Positions 1 through 5,111 of a stretch of 5,249 nt of DNA are shown one piece after another. The DNA is from Pseudonocardiaceae bacterium (GTDB taxonomy: Bacteria > Actinomycetota > Actinomycetes > Mycobacteriales > Pseudonocardiaceae). The stretch is taken from positions 1 to 5,249 of the forward strand of contig JAICSB010000269.1 of the NCBI GenBank assembly GCA_025937115.1. Reading direction: 5' to 3'. Both the position numbers and the translations under genes were made by a program. Positions within the stretch are counted from its first letter, which is position 1; every line of letters begins with the position of its first letter. A model generated the notes under the pieces. The model saw only the letters and a list, made by a program, of their open reading frames with translations, was not told the origin of the DNA and did not search any database.

Positions 1-1
1 G

Positions 2-334
2 ACGTCCGGCGGCGGAAAACTCGCCGCTGCCGTCGGCGGCGCTGCGGTGGCCTTCGAGGCCGACGAGATCGATGCCGCCACGCGAAGCGGGTGGAGCGTC
101 GTCGTGGTCGGCCACGCCTCCGTGATCCGCGACATTGATCGACTGGTCGCGCTGGCCGGGCCCCACAGCCAACCGTGGGCCCCGGGTCGCACCAACCACG
201 TCATCCGCATCAAGGCCGAACGGGTCACCGGCCGACGCATCGTGGCCAGTGCGAACGGGCACCGACCAGGGGACGAACCCACGCACGCTCGGACCTGTCG
301 CGAGGCCAAGCACGTCGAAGGGAGTCGAGCATGA
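2..334 (+). CDS. PPOX-family (pyridoxamine 5'-phosphate oxidase-like) flavin-binding protein, 5' end missing
   Basis: The reading frame is open from the window edge and gives 110 residues, so the true start lies outside. The visible part begins TSGGGKLAAA, continues with VAFEADEIDAATRSGWSVVV and ends its recognisable portion at PWAPGRTNHVIRIKAERVTG. This order (a strand ending VAFE-D-D, then SGWSV-V-G-A, then a basic strand before TGRR) is typical of the small split-barrel proteins annotated as PPOX family in actinomycetes, which bind FMN or F420. Whether this one is an enzyme cannot be told. After the barrel there is a polar tail of about 30 residues with no recognisable motif. The stop overlaps the next start as ATGA (331-334), so the two genes were probably translationally coupled. 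In actinobacteria such genes often sit beside universal stress protein genes in hypoxia or dormancy clusters, which fits the neighbour. Confidence 0.8.
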   Translation, partial: TSGGGKLAAAVGGAAVAFEADEIDAATRSGWSVVVVGHASVIRDIDRLVALAGPHSQPWAPGRTNHVIRIKAERVTGRRIVASANGHRPGDEPTHARTCREAKHVEGSRA

Positions 335-699
335 ACACCGCTCACACACCCGGTGCCATCGTCGCCGGGGTGGATGGGTCCCAGGCGGCGCTGCAAGCCG
401 TTCGCTGGGCGGCGGTTGAAGCGCGAAGCGTTCAGCGTCTCGTGCACACCGTCCAGTGGCGAGCTGATGAGGCCGGCGAGGACCAACTGCGGGAGCGCGT
501 GGTCCGCCGACTGAAGAAGCAATCCGGGTTCCGCGAGCACCCGCTGGTGTATCTACGCTGGTCAGCCTCTCGTGATGATCTGGGCGGTGACCGGCTGGGA
601 GATCGGGGTGGCCACCACGCAGGGATCGCCTACCGGCCCGACGAGCCGAACGAAGAACGGATCCACCGGGAGATGGAACGGTTGCGCAGCCGGTTGTGA
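331..699 (+). pseudogene. Chimeric remnant: universal stress protein N-terminus joined to a decayed 2TM-domain protein
   Basis: The ATG at 331 overlaps the previous stop (ATGA), with GAAGGGAG upstream as ribosome site, and opens 122 codons. Residues 9-30, with IVAGVDGS then AVRWAAVEA, are the first strand and helix of a universal stress protein. The usual length is about 140 residues per Usp domain, and the later ATP-binding glycine motif is absent. From about residue 44 the sequence changes to EDQLRERVVRRLKKQSGFREH, which resembles the N-terminal cytoplasmic helix of actinobacterial 2TM-domain proteins. Its last 22 residues, RPDEPNEERIHREMERLRSR, resemble their C-terminal helix. The membrane segment is destroyed. 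The expected core VMIWAVTG is readable only in the +1 frame (572-595), followed by EIGVAT, so at least two compensating indels and a deletion of the first hairpin have occurred. The product would lack both ATP binding and membrane anchoring. A translated but functionless peptide is possible. Confidence 0.7.
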
Positions 700-779
700 G
701 CTCGCCCGCGTGAACCGGCGACGCCCGCCGACGGTGTCTCAGCCCTCGACCGGTGTGTTCCACCGCGCTCGGACCAGGC

Positions 780-805
780 TGTGGGTGCCGAACTGGTCAT
801 CCATG
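780..805 (+). repeat. Left terminal inverted repeat of the insertion sequence
   Basis: This 26-bp end matches the reverse complement of 1930-1955 with two mismatches, at its positions 14 and 25. Similarity stops at both edges, which sets the outer boundary at the T of TGTGGG. Confidence 0.85.
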
Positions 806-858
806 GTCGGGACCTGCGGCGTTGCTGGGTGGTGGCCGTCAGGCATTGATCGCAGGCC

Positions 859-1929
859 GTGGCGGTTCGACTGCTCTATCTCGTCCTCCGGCAGGTCATG
901 GGCTGGCTCGGGCTCCTGGCCCGTAGCTCGCGATCGAAGAACGCGGAGATTCTGGTGCTTCGGCATGAGGTGGCAGTGTTGCGTCGCCAGGTCCGCCGGC
1001 CGCGGCTGTCGTGGGCGGATCGAGCGGTGGTCGCGGCGTTGACCCGGTTGCTGTCCCAGGCTGGCCAACTGCAGCGGATCGTCACCCCTGCCACGGTGTT
1101 GCGGTGGCACCGGGACCTGGTGACCCGACGCTGGACCCAGCCTCGACGCCGCCGCACCAGCGGCCGTTGCACGGCACCCGAGCTGCGCCGGTTGGTGCTG
1201 CGGCTGGCGTCAGAGAACTCAACCTGGGGATATCGCCGGATTCACGGCGAACTTGCTGGCCTCGGCTACCGGCTTGCGCCCAGCACGGTGTGGTTGATCC
1301 TCAAACGAGCCGGCATCGACCCTGCACCTCGCCGCGAAGGGCCGAGCTGGCGAGAATTCCTGCGTGTCCAAGCACACGGCATCCTCGCCACGGACTTCTT
1401 CTGCGTCGACACGCTGCTACTTCACCGGCTCTACGTCCTGTTCGTAGTCGAGCATGCCACCCGCCGCGTGCACCTCCTGGGCATCACCGCAAACCCGACT
1501 GGAGCATGGGTCGCCCAGCAGGCACGCAACCTGCTGATGGACCTCGGCGACCGCGCGGCTGGGTTCAGGTTCTTAATCCGGGATCGCGACAGCAAGTTCA
1601 CCGACGTCTTCGATGCCGTGTTCGCCAGCGACGCCATCCGCATCCTGCGCACCCCGGTGCGTGCGCCCCGAGCGAACGCGATCGCCGAACGATGGATCGG
1701 CACCGTCCGCCGCGAGCTGCTGGATCGGATGCTGATCCTCAACCGGCACCAGCTTGAGGCTGTGCTAGCCGAGTACGTGACGCACTTCAACACCCACCGG
1801 CCTCACCGAACACTGAACCAGGCAGCGCCACTCCAACCGCTCCCACCCCCTGCGTCGCCATCCCAGCTTCGCGTCCGACGTCGCGATCGGCTCGGGGGAC
1901 TGATCAACGAATACTCCCAGGCCGCATGA
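859..1929 (+). CDS. Integrase core (rve) transposase, DDE family
   Basis: This gene encodes the 356-residue transposase that would cut and join the ends of the surrounding element. Residues 26-46 are a helical segment (SKNAEILVLRHEVAVLRRQV), and TPATVLRWHRDLVTRRW (76-92) looks like a homeodomain-type recognition helix. Residues 122-153 (TWGYRRIHGELAGLGY onward) match the HTH_21 region found before IS3-type catalytic cores. The core follows, with D179 in ATDFF, D242 in IRDRDSKF and E277 in NAIAERWIGT. There are 34 residues between the second D and the E, as in IS3/IS481 enzymes. The tail RPHRTLNQAAP is the usual end of the rve fold. GTG 859 is chosen because MAVRLLYLVL resembles the start of relatives; the ribosome site is poor (GCAGG lies only 2 bases away). 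Unlike classical IS3 there is a single ORF with no frameshifted orfA. All catalytic residues are present and no stop interrupts it, so activity is plausible. Confidence 0.9.
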   Translation: MAVRLLYLVLRQVMGWLGLLARSSRSKNAEILVLRHEVAVLRRQVRRPRLSWADRAVVAALTRLLSQAGQLQRIVTPATVLRWHRDLVTRRWTQPRRRRTSGRCTAPELRRLVLRLASENSTWGYRRIHGELAGLGYRLAPSTVWLILKRAGIDPAPRREGPSWREFLRVQAHGILATDFFCVDTLLLHRLYVLFVVEHATRRVHLLGITANPTGAWVAQQARNLLMDLGDRAAGFRFLIRDRDSKFTDVFDAVFASDAIRILRTPVRAPRANAIAERWIGTVRRELLDRMLILNRHQLEAVLAEYVTHFNTHRPHRTLNQAAPLQPLPPPASPSQLRVRRRDRLGGLINEYSQAA

Positions 1930-1955
1930 CGTGGATGACCAATTCGGCACCCACA
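1930..1955 (-). repeat. Right terminal inverted repeat of the insertion sequence
   Basis: Read on the minus strand it begins TGTGGGTGCCGAA and matches the left end at 24 of 26 bases. It starts one base after the transposase stop codon. Confidence 0.85.
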
Positions 1956-1978
1956 AGTGAACCGCCAGACCGAAGAGG

Positions 1979-2003
1979 CAAGCGAAGGTTGACGATCACC
2001 GAC
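1979..2003 (+). repeat. Direct repeat, left copy
   Basis: CAAGCGAAGGTTGA (1979-1992) recurs exactly at 2913-2926. Similarity continues to 2003 with 21 of 25 matches in total. The two copies lie 934 bp apart and enclose the GC-poor 268-codon gene with its promoter. The function is unknown; it could be an attachment or insertion footprint, or chance. Confidence 0.5.
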
Positions 2004-2075
2004 AATATAAGATGACCGCACTCTCACAGGACAGGCGTCTTTTGCTGACGGCTCTATGGCAATGACAGCTTAGTG

Positions 2076-2081
2076 TAAAAT
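2076..2081 (+). promoter_or_regulatory. Probable -10 box giving a leaderless mRNA for the 268-codon gene
   Basis: TAAAAT lies 6 bases before the ATG at 2088, so transcription would begin at or next to the start codon. No Shine-Dalgarno sequence is present just before the ATG (GAGTGC). An overlapping alternative is TAGTGT at 2071-2076, which would give a leader of only about five bases. No good -35 hexamer is seen at the right spacing. Leaderless genes with a TANNNT box at this distance are common in actinobacteria. Confidence 0.5.
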
Positions 2082-2087
2082 GAGTGC

Positions 2088-2894
2088 ATGCCGCGCAAAA
2101 GTTGGGAGTGGTCCAAGCGAATAATGCATGGGTCTGGACGGCTCGTTCCGCTGGACTGGGGTAAGGAATTGTGGAAGTGGGACGTTGCCTTATATGAGGG
2201 TGGGGATGGCATCAAAGCCTCGCTCGACCGAAGTGGCCGCCCACCCGATGAGGACTCCATCCTCTTTGAAGCGACTCGCAGCTTGCTGGGCGATGTTGTG
2301 GACGCGGCGGGAGGCCTCGAAGGGTCGATCATCCGCTTGCATACTGCCATGGATCGAGCACAAAAGCAATATATTGAGTGGAGCGCTACCACCGGCGAAC
2401 TACCAGACGGTGGAGGGATGATGGATTCGACCACGGAGGATGCGTGGTACGCCCTTGAAGAGTCGCTCGTGTGGGCTCGCACGCTCGATGATCGACTCCG
2501 GAGACCTCCTGTTGATCGACGACGCTACCCAGATCAAGGGTTGATTCCAGCGCTTGCGGATGGCCCGCGTCGCGAAGCTGTTATAGCCGCAAGAGCTCGT
2601 CTTCTTACAACCGGTGTGAACGAGGCGCGGTATCTTTCTGGGCTTAACCTTCATATGCAGTCAATCCAGGCTGGCTCGAAGGGTGGACGGGTACGATCAG
2701 GTCGCGTGCTGCTGCCGTTCCCAGATAAAGTTGACGGGTCAATCAGTCATCGATGGCAATTGACCTTTAATGACGACAGAGACGCTCTATCCTTCGCAGA
2801 TCACTTGATGGAATCAGTTGAGCTGTTCATGGATGAGATGCTCGAAGCATTCGAGCAGCACGTTCCCAAACGGTTCAGATCGGCAGAAAGCTAA
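2088..2894 (+). CDS. Hypothetical protein, 268 residues, low-GC gene
   Basis: I do not recognise a named family. The protein appears soluble and mostly helical, with no signal peptide or membrane span. The N-terminal 35 residues are rich in tryptophan and basic residues (KSWEWSKRI, WGKELWKWD). A glycine-rich loop (PDGGGMM, 106-112) precedes a helix, DAWYALEESLVWARTLDDRL (118-137). RRRYPDQGLIPALADG (144-159) and LNLHMQSIQAGSKGGRVRSG (187-206) look like conserved loops. The C-terminus, SFADHLMESVELFMDEMLEAFEQH, is an acidic amphipathic helix. It has arginines and histidines but no clear catalytic signature. Its GC is about 56% by hand count against mid-to-high 60s percent in sampled neighbouring lines, it sits between two near-identical repeats, and it follows an insertion sequence. 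All this suggests horizontal acquisition. ATG 2088 is preferred because a -10 box lies just upstream. It is convergent with the XRE gene, 66 bp apart. Confidence 0.8.
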   Translation: MPRKSWEWSKRIMHGSGRLVPLDWGKELWKWDVALYEGGDGIKASLDRSGRPPDEDSILFEATRSLLGDVVDAAGGLEGSIIRLHTAMDRAQKQYIEWSATTGELPDGGGMMDSTTEDAWYALEESLVWARTLDDRLRRPPVDRRRYPDQGLIPALADGPRREAVIAARARLLTTGVNEARYLSGLNLHMQSIQAGSKGGRVRSGRVLLPFPDKVDGSISHRWQLTFNDDRDALSFADHLMESVELFMDEMLEAFEQHVPKRFRSAES

Positions 2895-2901
2895 CCCCGA
2901 A

Positions 2902-2924
2902 AACTTTCGCGTCAAGCGAAGGTT
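2902..2924. terminator. Hairpin between convergent genes, probable bidirectional terminator
   Basis: AACTTTCGC (2902-2910) pairs with GCGAAGGTT (2916-2924) through nine base pairs, one of them G-T, around the loop GTCAA. It starts 8 bases after the stop of the 268-codon gene and ends 36 bases beyond the XRE stop. On the minus strand the stem runs into TTTTCGG, a short U-tract, so it serves the XRE transcript better. On the plus strand it is followed only by GATTCT. The right arm is part of the direct repeat copy at 2913. Confidence 0.55.
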
Positions 2925-2937
2925 GATTCTCATCGAC
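2913..2937 (+). repeat. Direct repeat, right copy
   Basis: This copy matches 1979-2003 in the same orientation: the first 14 bases are identical and 21 of 25 match overall. It overlaps the right arm of the intergenic hairpin. Confidence 0.5.
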
Positions 2938-2960
2938 TTACGCAACGCCTGCCATCTTCA

Positions 2961-4319
2961 TTACACCGCCACAAACCCTCGCGCTCGCTCCAAGAAATCT
3001 CCTACTGCAGACACCTGGGCGTGCGGCTTCATCTGGTGGTACAGGTCGCGGAGAAGATCTACGCTGATAGTCGAGTCCAGACTCTCGGCCAGCTCGATCG
3101 CTTCTATACCCCGGTCAGCTGCGGCGTCCAAGTCGCGTTGCTTGCCCGGTCGAGCCAGAGCATCGGCCTGGTGCGTCAGGTAGATCTGCCTGTCCCGGAC
3201 GAAGGACTCGTCGAACAGGGCAACGCCCTCATCGAGCATGGCCGCTGCTTGATCAGCATGTCCTAGCAGCAACAAAGAGTCGCCAGCCTCGACCATGATC
3301 CACGCTGGCATGATCCAGTACAGCCAGGGATGTTCCTTATCGTCTGCAAGGTGCTCAACTTGGTTGCGAGCCTTGGAGATCGCCGTGGTGCAGCCCGAGA
3401 CATCGTGCACTCCCGCCAGGGCATACGCCTGCCGAACGTACAGTTCCGCATGCAATCGTGCAGACGCCAGACCCCGTGCACCGGCGAGAGCGGTCTCAGC
3501 TAGCGTCACGGCGTCAGCGGGTCGCCCTTGATGAGCGGCTTGCTTGGACATCGAACCAAGGATGTGCGCACCTAGAGGACGATCGTCGGCACTGTGTGCC
3601 GCACGCAGGGCCGCGACGTTGTATCGCTGCGCCAGCCCAGGTTGCCTGGAGTCATAGGCGCCCCAGCTCGCAAGCTGCCCGAGCTCAGCGAGCGCGGCGA
3701 GGAGTTTGCGCCCGGTGGGCTCATCGTACGAGGCATGATCCAGTAGTCCGGCGACCCAGCCGAACTCGTGTTGCGCCAGCGAAAGCACACTGCCGCCCCC
3801 AGCGACGTCGTCCATCGACCGTAGTTCGGCGATCATGGCCGGAAGTCGATCTGCCAGCCCTGCTGACACTCGACGTCCTGTTAGCCCGGATACCAGTGGT
3901 TCCGGCTCGTGCACCAGCCACTGATGTGCCGGCGCGGTCAAAGCCGTGCCAGTCAAGGACAGGAACACTCGGCGCTTCACCCGACTATCACCACCACCGC
4001 TCAGCATGACTGCTGCCTCGACGGTACCTCGATTGCTCCATGGCGCCCTGAGCACGACGTCGTCCACCGGCTCGTCCGCCGCAGCCAAGGTGCCCTCGAC
4101 CTCGGCTGACTGCCCTTCGGCAAGCAGGTGGTCTAAATCTTCCAGCGAGACCGAGAGAGCATCGGCAAGCTTGGGCCGAGACCACGGCTGCGGTGAGGTT
4201 TCGCCGCGCTCCCAGCGTCCAACCGTCGTGGGCTCGACGCCCACAAGCCGCGCGAGCGATTCCTGGCTGTGACCGGTGATCTCACGACGCTCCGCGAGAG
4301 CGCGGCGCTTGGCAGCCAC
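2961..4319 (-). CDS. XRE-family HTH transcriptional regulator with TPR-like C-terminal region
   Basis: This is a 452-residue cytoplasmic DNA-binding protein. Residues 5-65 form a Cro/C1-type domain: SQESLARLVGVEPTTVGRWE (18-37) is the helix-turn-helix, followed by RGETSPQPWSRPKLADAL. A linker follows, then RRVFLSLTGTALTAPAHQWL (116-135), a hydrophobic segment seen in this actinomycete family. From about 155 to 445 the protein is helical with TPR-like pairs, including LAETALAGARGLASARLHAE and LLLLGHADQAAAMLDEGVAL. The end, VGDFLERARG, is typical. Long TPR tails in such regulators usually sense a peptide or protein partner, but the ligand here is unknown. The GTG at 4319 is chosen because GGGGAG lies 9 bases upstream and the HTH begins at the normal distance. 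The gene is convergent with the 268-codon gene and divergent from the small genes to its right. An inverted repeat over its -10 box suggests autoregulation. Confidence 0.9.
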   Translation of the reverse strand: MAAKRRALAERREITGHSQESLARLVGVEPTTVGRWERGETSPQPWSRPKLADALSVSLEDLDHLLAEGQSAEVEGTLAAADEPVDDVVLRAPWSNRGTVEAAVMLSGGGDSRVKRRVFLSLTGTALTAPAHQWLVHEPEPLVSGLTGRRVSAGLADRLPAMIAELRSMDDVAGGGSVLSLAQHEFGWVAGLLDHASYDEPTGRKLLAALAELGQLASWGAYDSRQPGLAQRYNVAALRAAHSADDRPLGAHILGSMSKQAAHQGRPADAVTLAETALAGARGLASARLHAELYVRQAYALAGVHDVSGCTTAISKARNQVEHLADDKEHPWLYWIMPAWIMVEAGDSLLLLGHADQAAAMLDEGVALFDESFVRDRQIYLTHQADALARPGKQRDLDAAADRGIEAIELAESLDSTISVDLLRDLYHQMKPHAQVSAVGDFLERARGFVAV

Positions 4320-4363
4320 AGTTCCCAGCTCCCCACCCGCAGATCGATCAAGTGCGCGACCAG

Positions 4364-4383
4364 CACACTATCGCAACAGTGTG
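4364..4383. promoter_or_regulatory. Inverted repeat at the XRE promoter, possible autoregulatory operator
   Basis: CACACTATCGCAACAGTGTG has perfect 6-bp arms around an 8-base spacer. On the minus strand TAGTGT (4365-4370) is a plausible -10 box, placing the XRE mRNA start near 4358 with a leader of about 39 bases that carries the GGGGAG ribosome site. The repeat therefore overlaps the promoter, where a dimeric HTH protein would repress. Immediately next to it, TGTGATCACA (4380-4389) is a perfect 10-bp palindrome that could extend the site. Confidence 0.45.
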
Positions 4384-4389
4384 ATCACA

Positions 4390-4716
4390 GCGCCGCACCG
4401 GCAGGTGGATGACGTATGGGTGCCGCGAGCCTGTGCTGTCGCCGCCTCGGCAAACAGGATTGGCTTCTCCGATGGCCCCAGGGCCGGGTTGCACGCTGAG
4501 CTGGTGTGTCCACACGCGGGACTGCCCCCGACCCCGCTGCTAGCAAGCCCGGTGTCCCCGGTCCTGGGTGCCGTCCATGAAAGACATCACAGATGGGCAT
4601 ACGAGACCGTGCATCACGAGAGCAACCAGGCAGGCCAGGGCGACGACGACGTGCGTCACAGTGCTGACCATGGCCAACGACACGTCAGCAGCCGCAGCAT
4701 CCGACCGGGTACTGCC
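4390..4716. other. Spacer between the XRE promoter and the small-gene pair
   Basis: Roughly 330 bases hold no convincing gene on the plus strand. One frame is open right through from 4276 into the small gene at 4717, but upstream of 4717 it reads as histidine-, proline- and arginine-rich sequence typical of a chance frame. The only candidate is the minus-strand ORF at 4540-4671. A promoter for the small genes must lie here but no convincing hexamer pair is seen. Confidence 0.4.
4540..4671 (-). CDS. Possible small single-span membrane protein, 43 residues
   Basis: From ATG 4671 the frame reads MVSTVTHVVVALACLVALVM, a good transmembrane segment, then HGLVCPSVMSF and a short polar tail ending in RAC. 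The third codon positions are mostly G or C, as expected for coding DNA in this genome. There is no Shine-Dalgarno sequence before ATG 4671, and further in-frame starts exist at GTG 4683 and GTG 4743. The opposite strand is the open plus frame, which looks less protein-like here. No family is recognised. It could be a chance hydrophobic ORF, because GTC/CTG-rich stretches readily produce one. Confidence 0.25.
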   Translation of the reverse strand: MVSTVTHVVVALACLVALVMHGLVCPSVMSFMDGTQDRGHRAC

Positions 4717-4896
4717 GTGCCTATCACGGTGTTCGTTACCCACCTGCCCAACGGGGGGCTCTTACTCTGCGGCTTCGGCGCCAGACCGCGTGCGTATCTC
4801 AGCCCCTCCGATGCAACACCCCTGCGCCGTGAGCTGGCAGCTGCCTTTCGCAGTCGGGAGCCCGCACGTCGCGGTGAGCAGGGTGAACTCCTGTGA
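4717..4896 (+). CDS. Small hypothetical protein, 59 residues
   Basis: GTG 4717 starts MPITVFVTHLPNGGLLLCGF, followed by GARPRAYLSPSDATPLRREL and AAAFRS. It looks like a compact domain: two beta strands joined by a PNGG turn, then a helix beginning SPSDATPLRRELAAAF. The protein-like character starts exactly at this GTG. Codons upstream in the same frame (which could start at GTG 4381 and give 172 residues) look non-coding. The ribosome site is weak (ACCGGG). The stop overlaps the next start by GTGA, which implies translational coupling. The gene is divergent from the XRE regulator. I recall similar small unnamed proteins in actinomycetes, but their role is unknown to me. Confidence 0.6.
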   Translation: MPITVFVTHLPNGGLLLCGFGARPRAYLSPSDATPLRRELAAAFRSREPARRGEQGELL

Positions 4897-5111
4897 TCAG
4901 GGAAGATCGCGAGCTGCTGGCCGAGTTAGCGCGGCTCAACAGAGCGATGGCGCCACTCGCCATGTGCATCATGGAGGGCACCGCCAGTGCTGATGAGCAA
5001 CGCAACTACGCCCTGCGTCTGATTGCCGCTGGCGAGTGGTTGCAGCGACGTGCCGACGACAACGGTGGAACGGTCATAGAGGGTGAAGTTCTTGCCAACG
5101 GACCACTTTGA
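4893..5111 (+). CDS. Small helical hypothetical protein, 72 residues, 3' end probably cut by an IS
   Basis: GTG 4893 overlaps the upstream stop as GTGA and has AGGG 9 bases before it. MIREDRELLAELARLNRAMA and the following region to about residue 57 (EQRNYALRLIAAGEWLQRRA) form two amphipathic helices. They are followed by an extended piece, GTVIEGEVLANGPL. There is no membrane span or signal. The stop codon TGA (5109-5111) is also the first three bases of the adjoining insertion sequence end, so the native C-terminus has probably been replaced. Only a few residues may be missing, since the helical core is complete. It was presumably co-transcribed with the 59-residue gene. The function is unknown. 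Confidence 0.65.
   Translation: MIREDRELLAELARLNRAMAPLAMCIMEGTASADEQRNYALRLIAAGEWLQRRADDNGGTVIEGEVLANGPL

Larger units (their letters stand above)
780..1955 (+). mobile_element. Complete insertion sequence with DDE integrase-type transposase
   Basis: The element is delimited by 26-bp inverted ends that begin TGTGGGTGCCGAA and match at 24 of 26 positions. It is 1176 bp long, with one transposase gene filling most of it. The ends have the TG...CA form usual for IS3/IS481-like elements. The transposase stop lies directly against the right end, while 53 bp separate the left end from its GTG start. The flanking bases (GGC before, AGT after) show no 3-6 bp target duplication. Either one flank was lost by later rearrangement or the insertion is old. 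The left flank adjoins the decayed stress/2TM gene. Confidence 0.85.

Noticed and set aside
572..1042. Plus-strand ORF of 156 codons crossing the IS boundary
   Set aside because: It spans the end of the IS and overlaps the transposase out of frame; only its first few residues (VMIWAVTG) are meaningful, as debris of the 2TM gene.
1011..1757. 248-codon plus-strand ORF inside the transposase gene
   Set aside because: It is an out-of-frame shadow of the transposase, with Pro/Arg/His-rich composition and no motif.
774..1961. Target-site duplication of the first IS
   Set aside because: Bases before 780 (ACCAGGC) and after 1955 (AGTGAAC) share no direct repeat, even when the boundary is moved by one or two bases.
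1989..2011. TTGACG followed by TATAAG as a promoter for the 268-codon gene
   Set aside because: The spacing is 11 bases, far too short for a sigma-70-type promoter, and the box next to the ATG explains the start better.
4380..4389. CRP-type site TGTGA...TCACA
   Set aside because: The half-sites abut with no 6-base spacer, so it cannot be a normal CRP site; it is kept only as a palindrome next to the operator candidate.
4276..4896. A single 206-codon plus-strand gene covering the XRE start and the spacer
   Set aside because: It overlaps the XRE coding start and promoter, and the sequence before 4717 is His/Pro/Arg-rich chance translation; only the last 59 codons look like protein.
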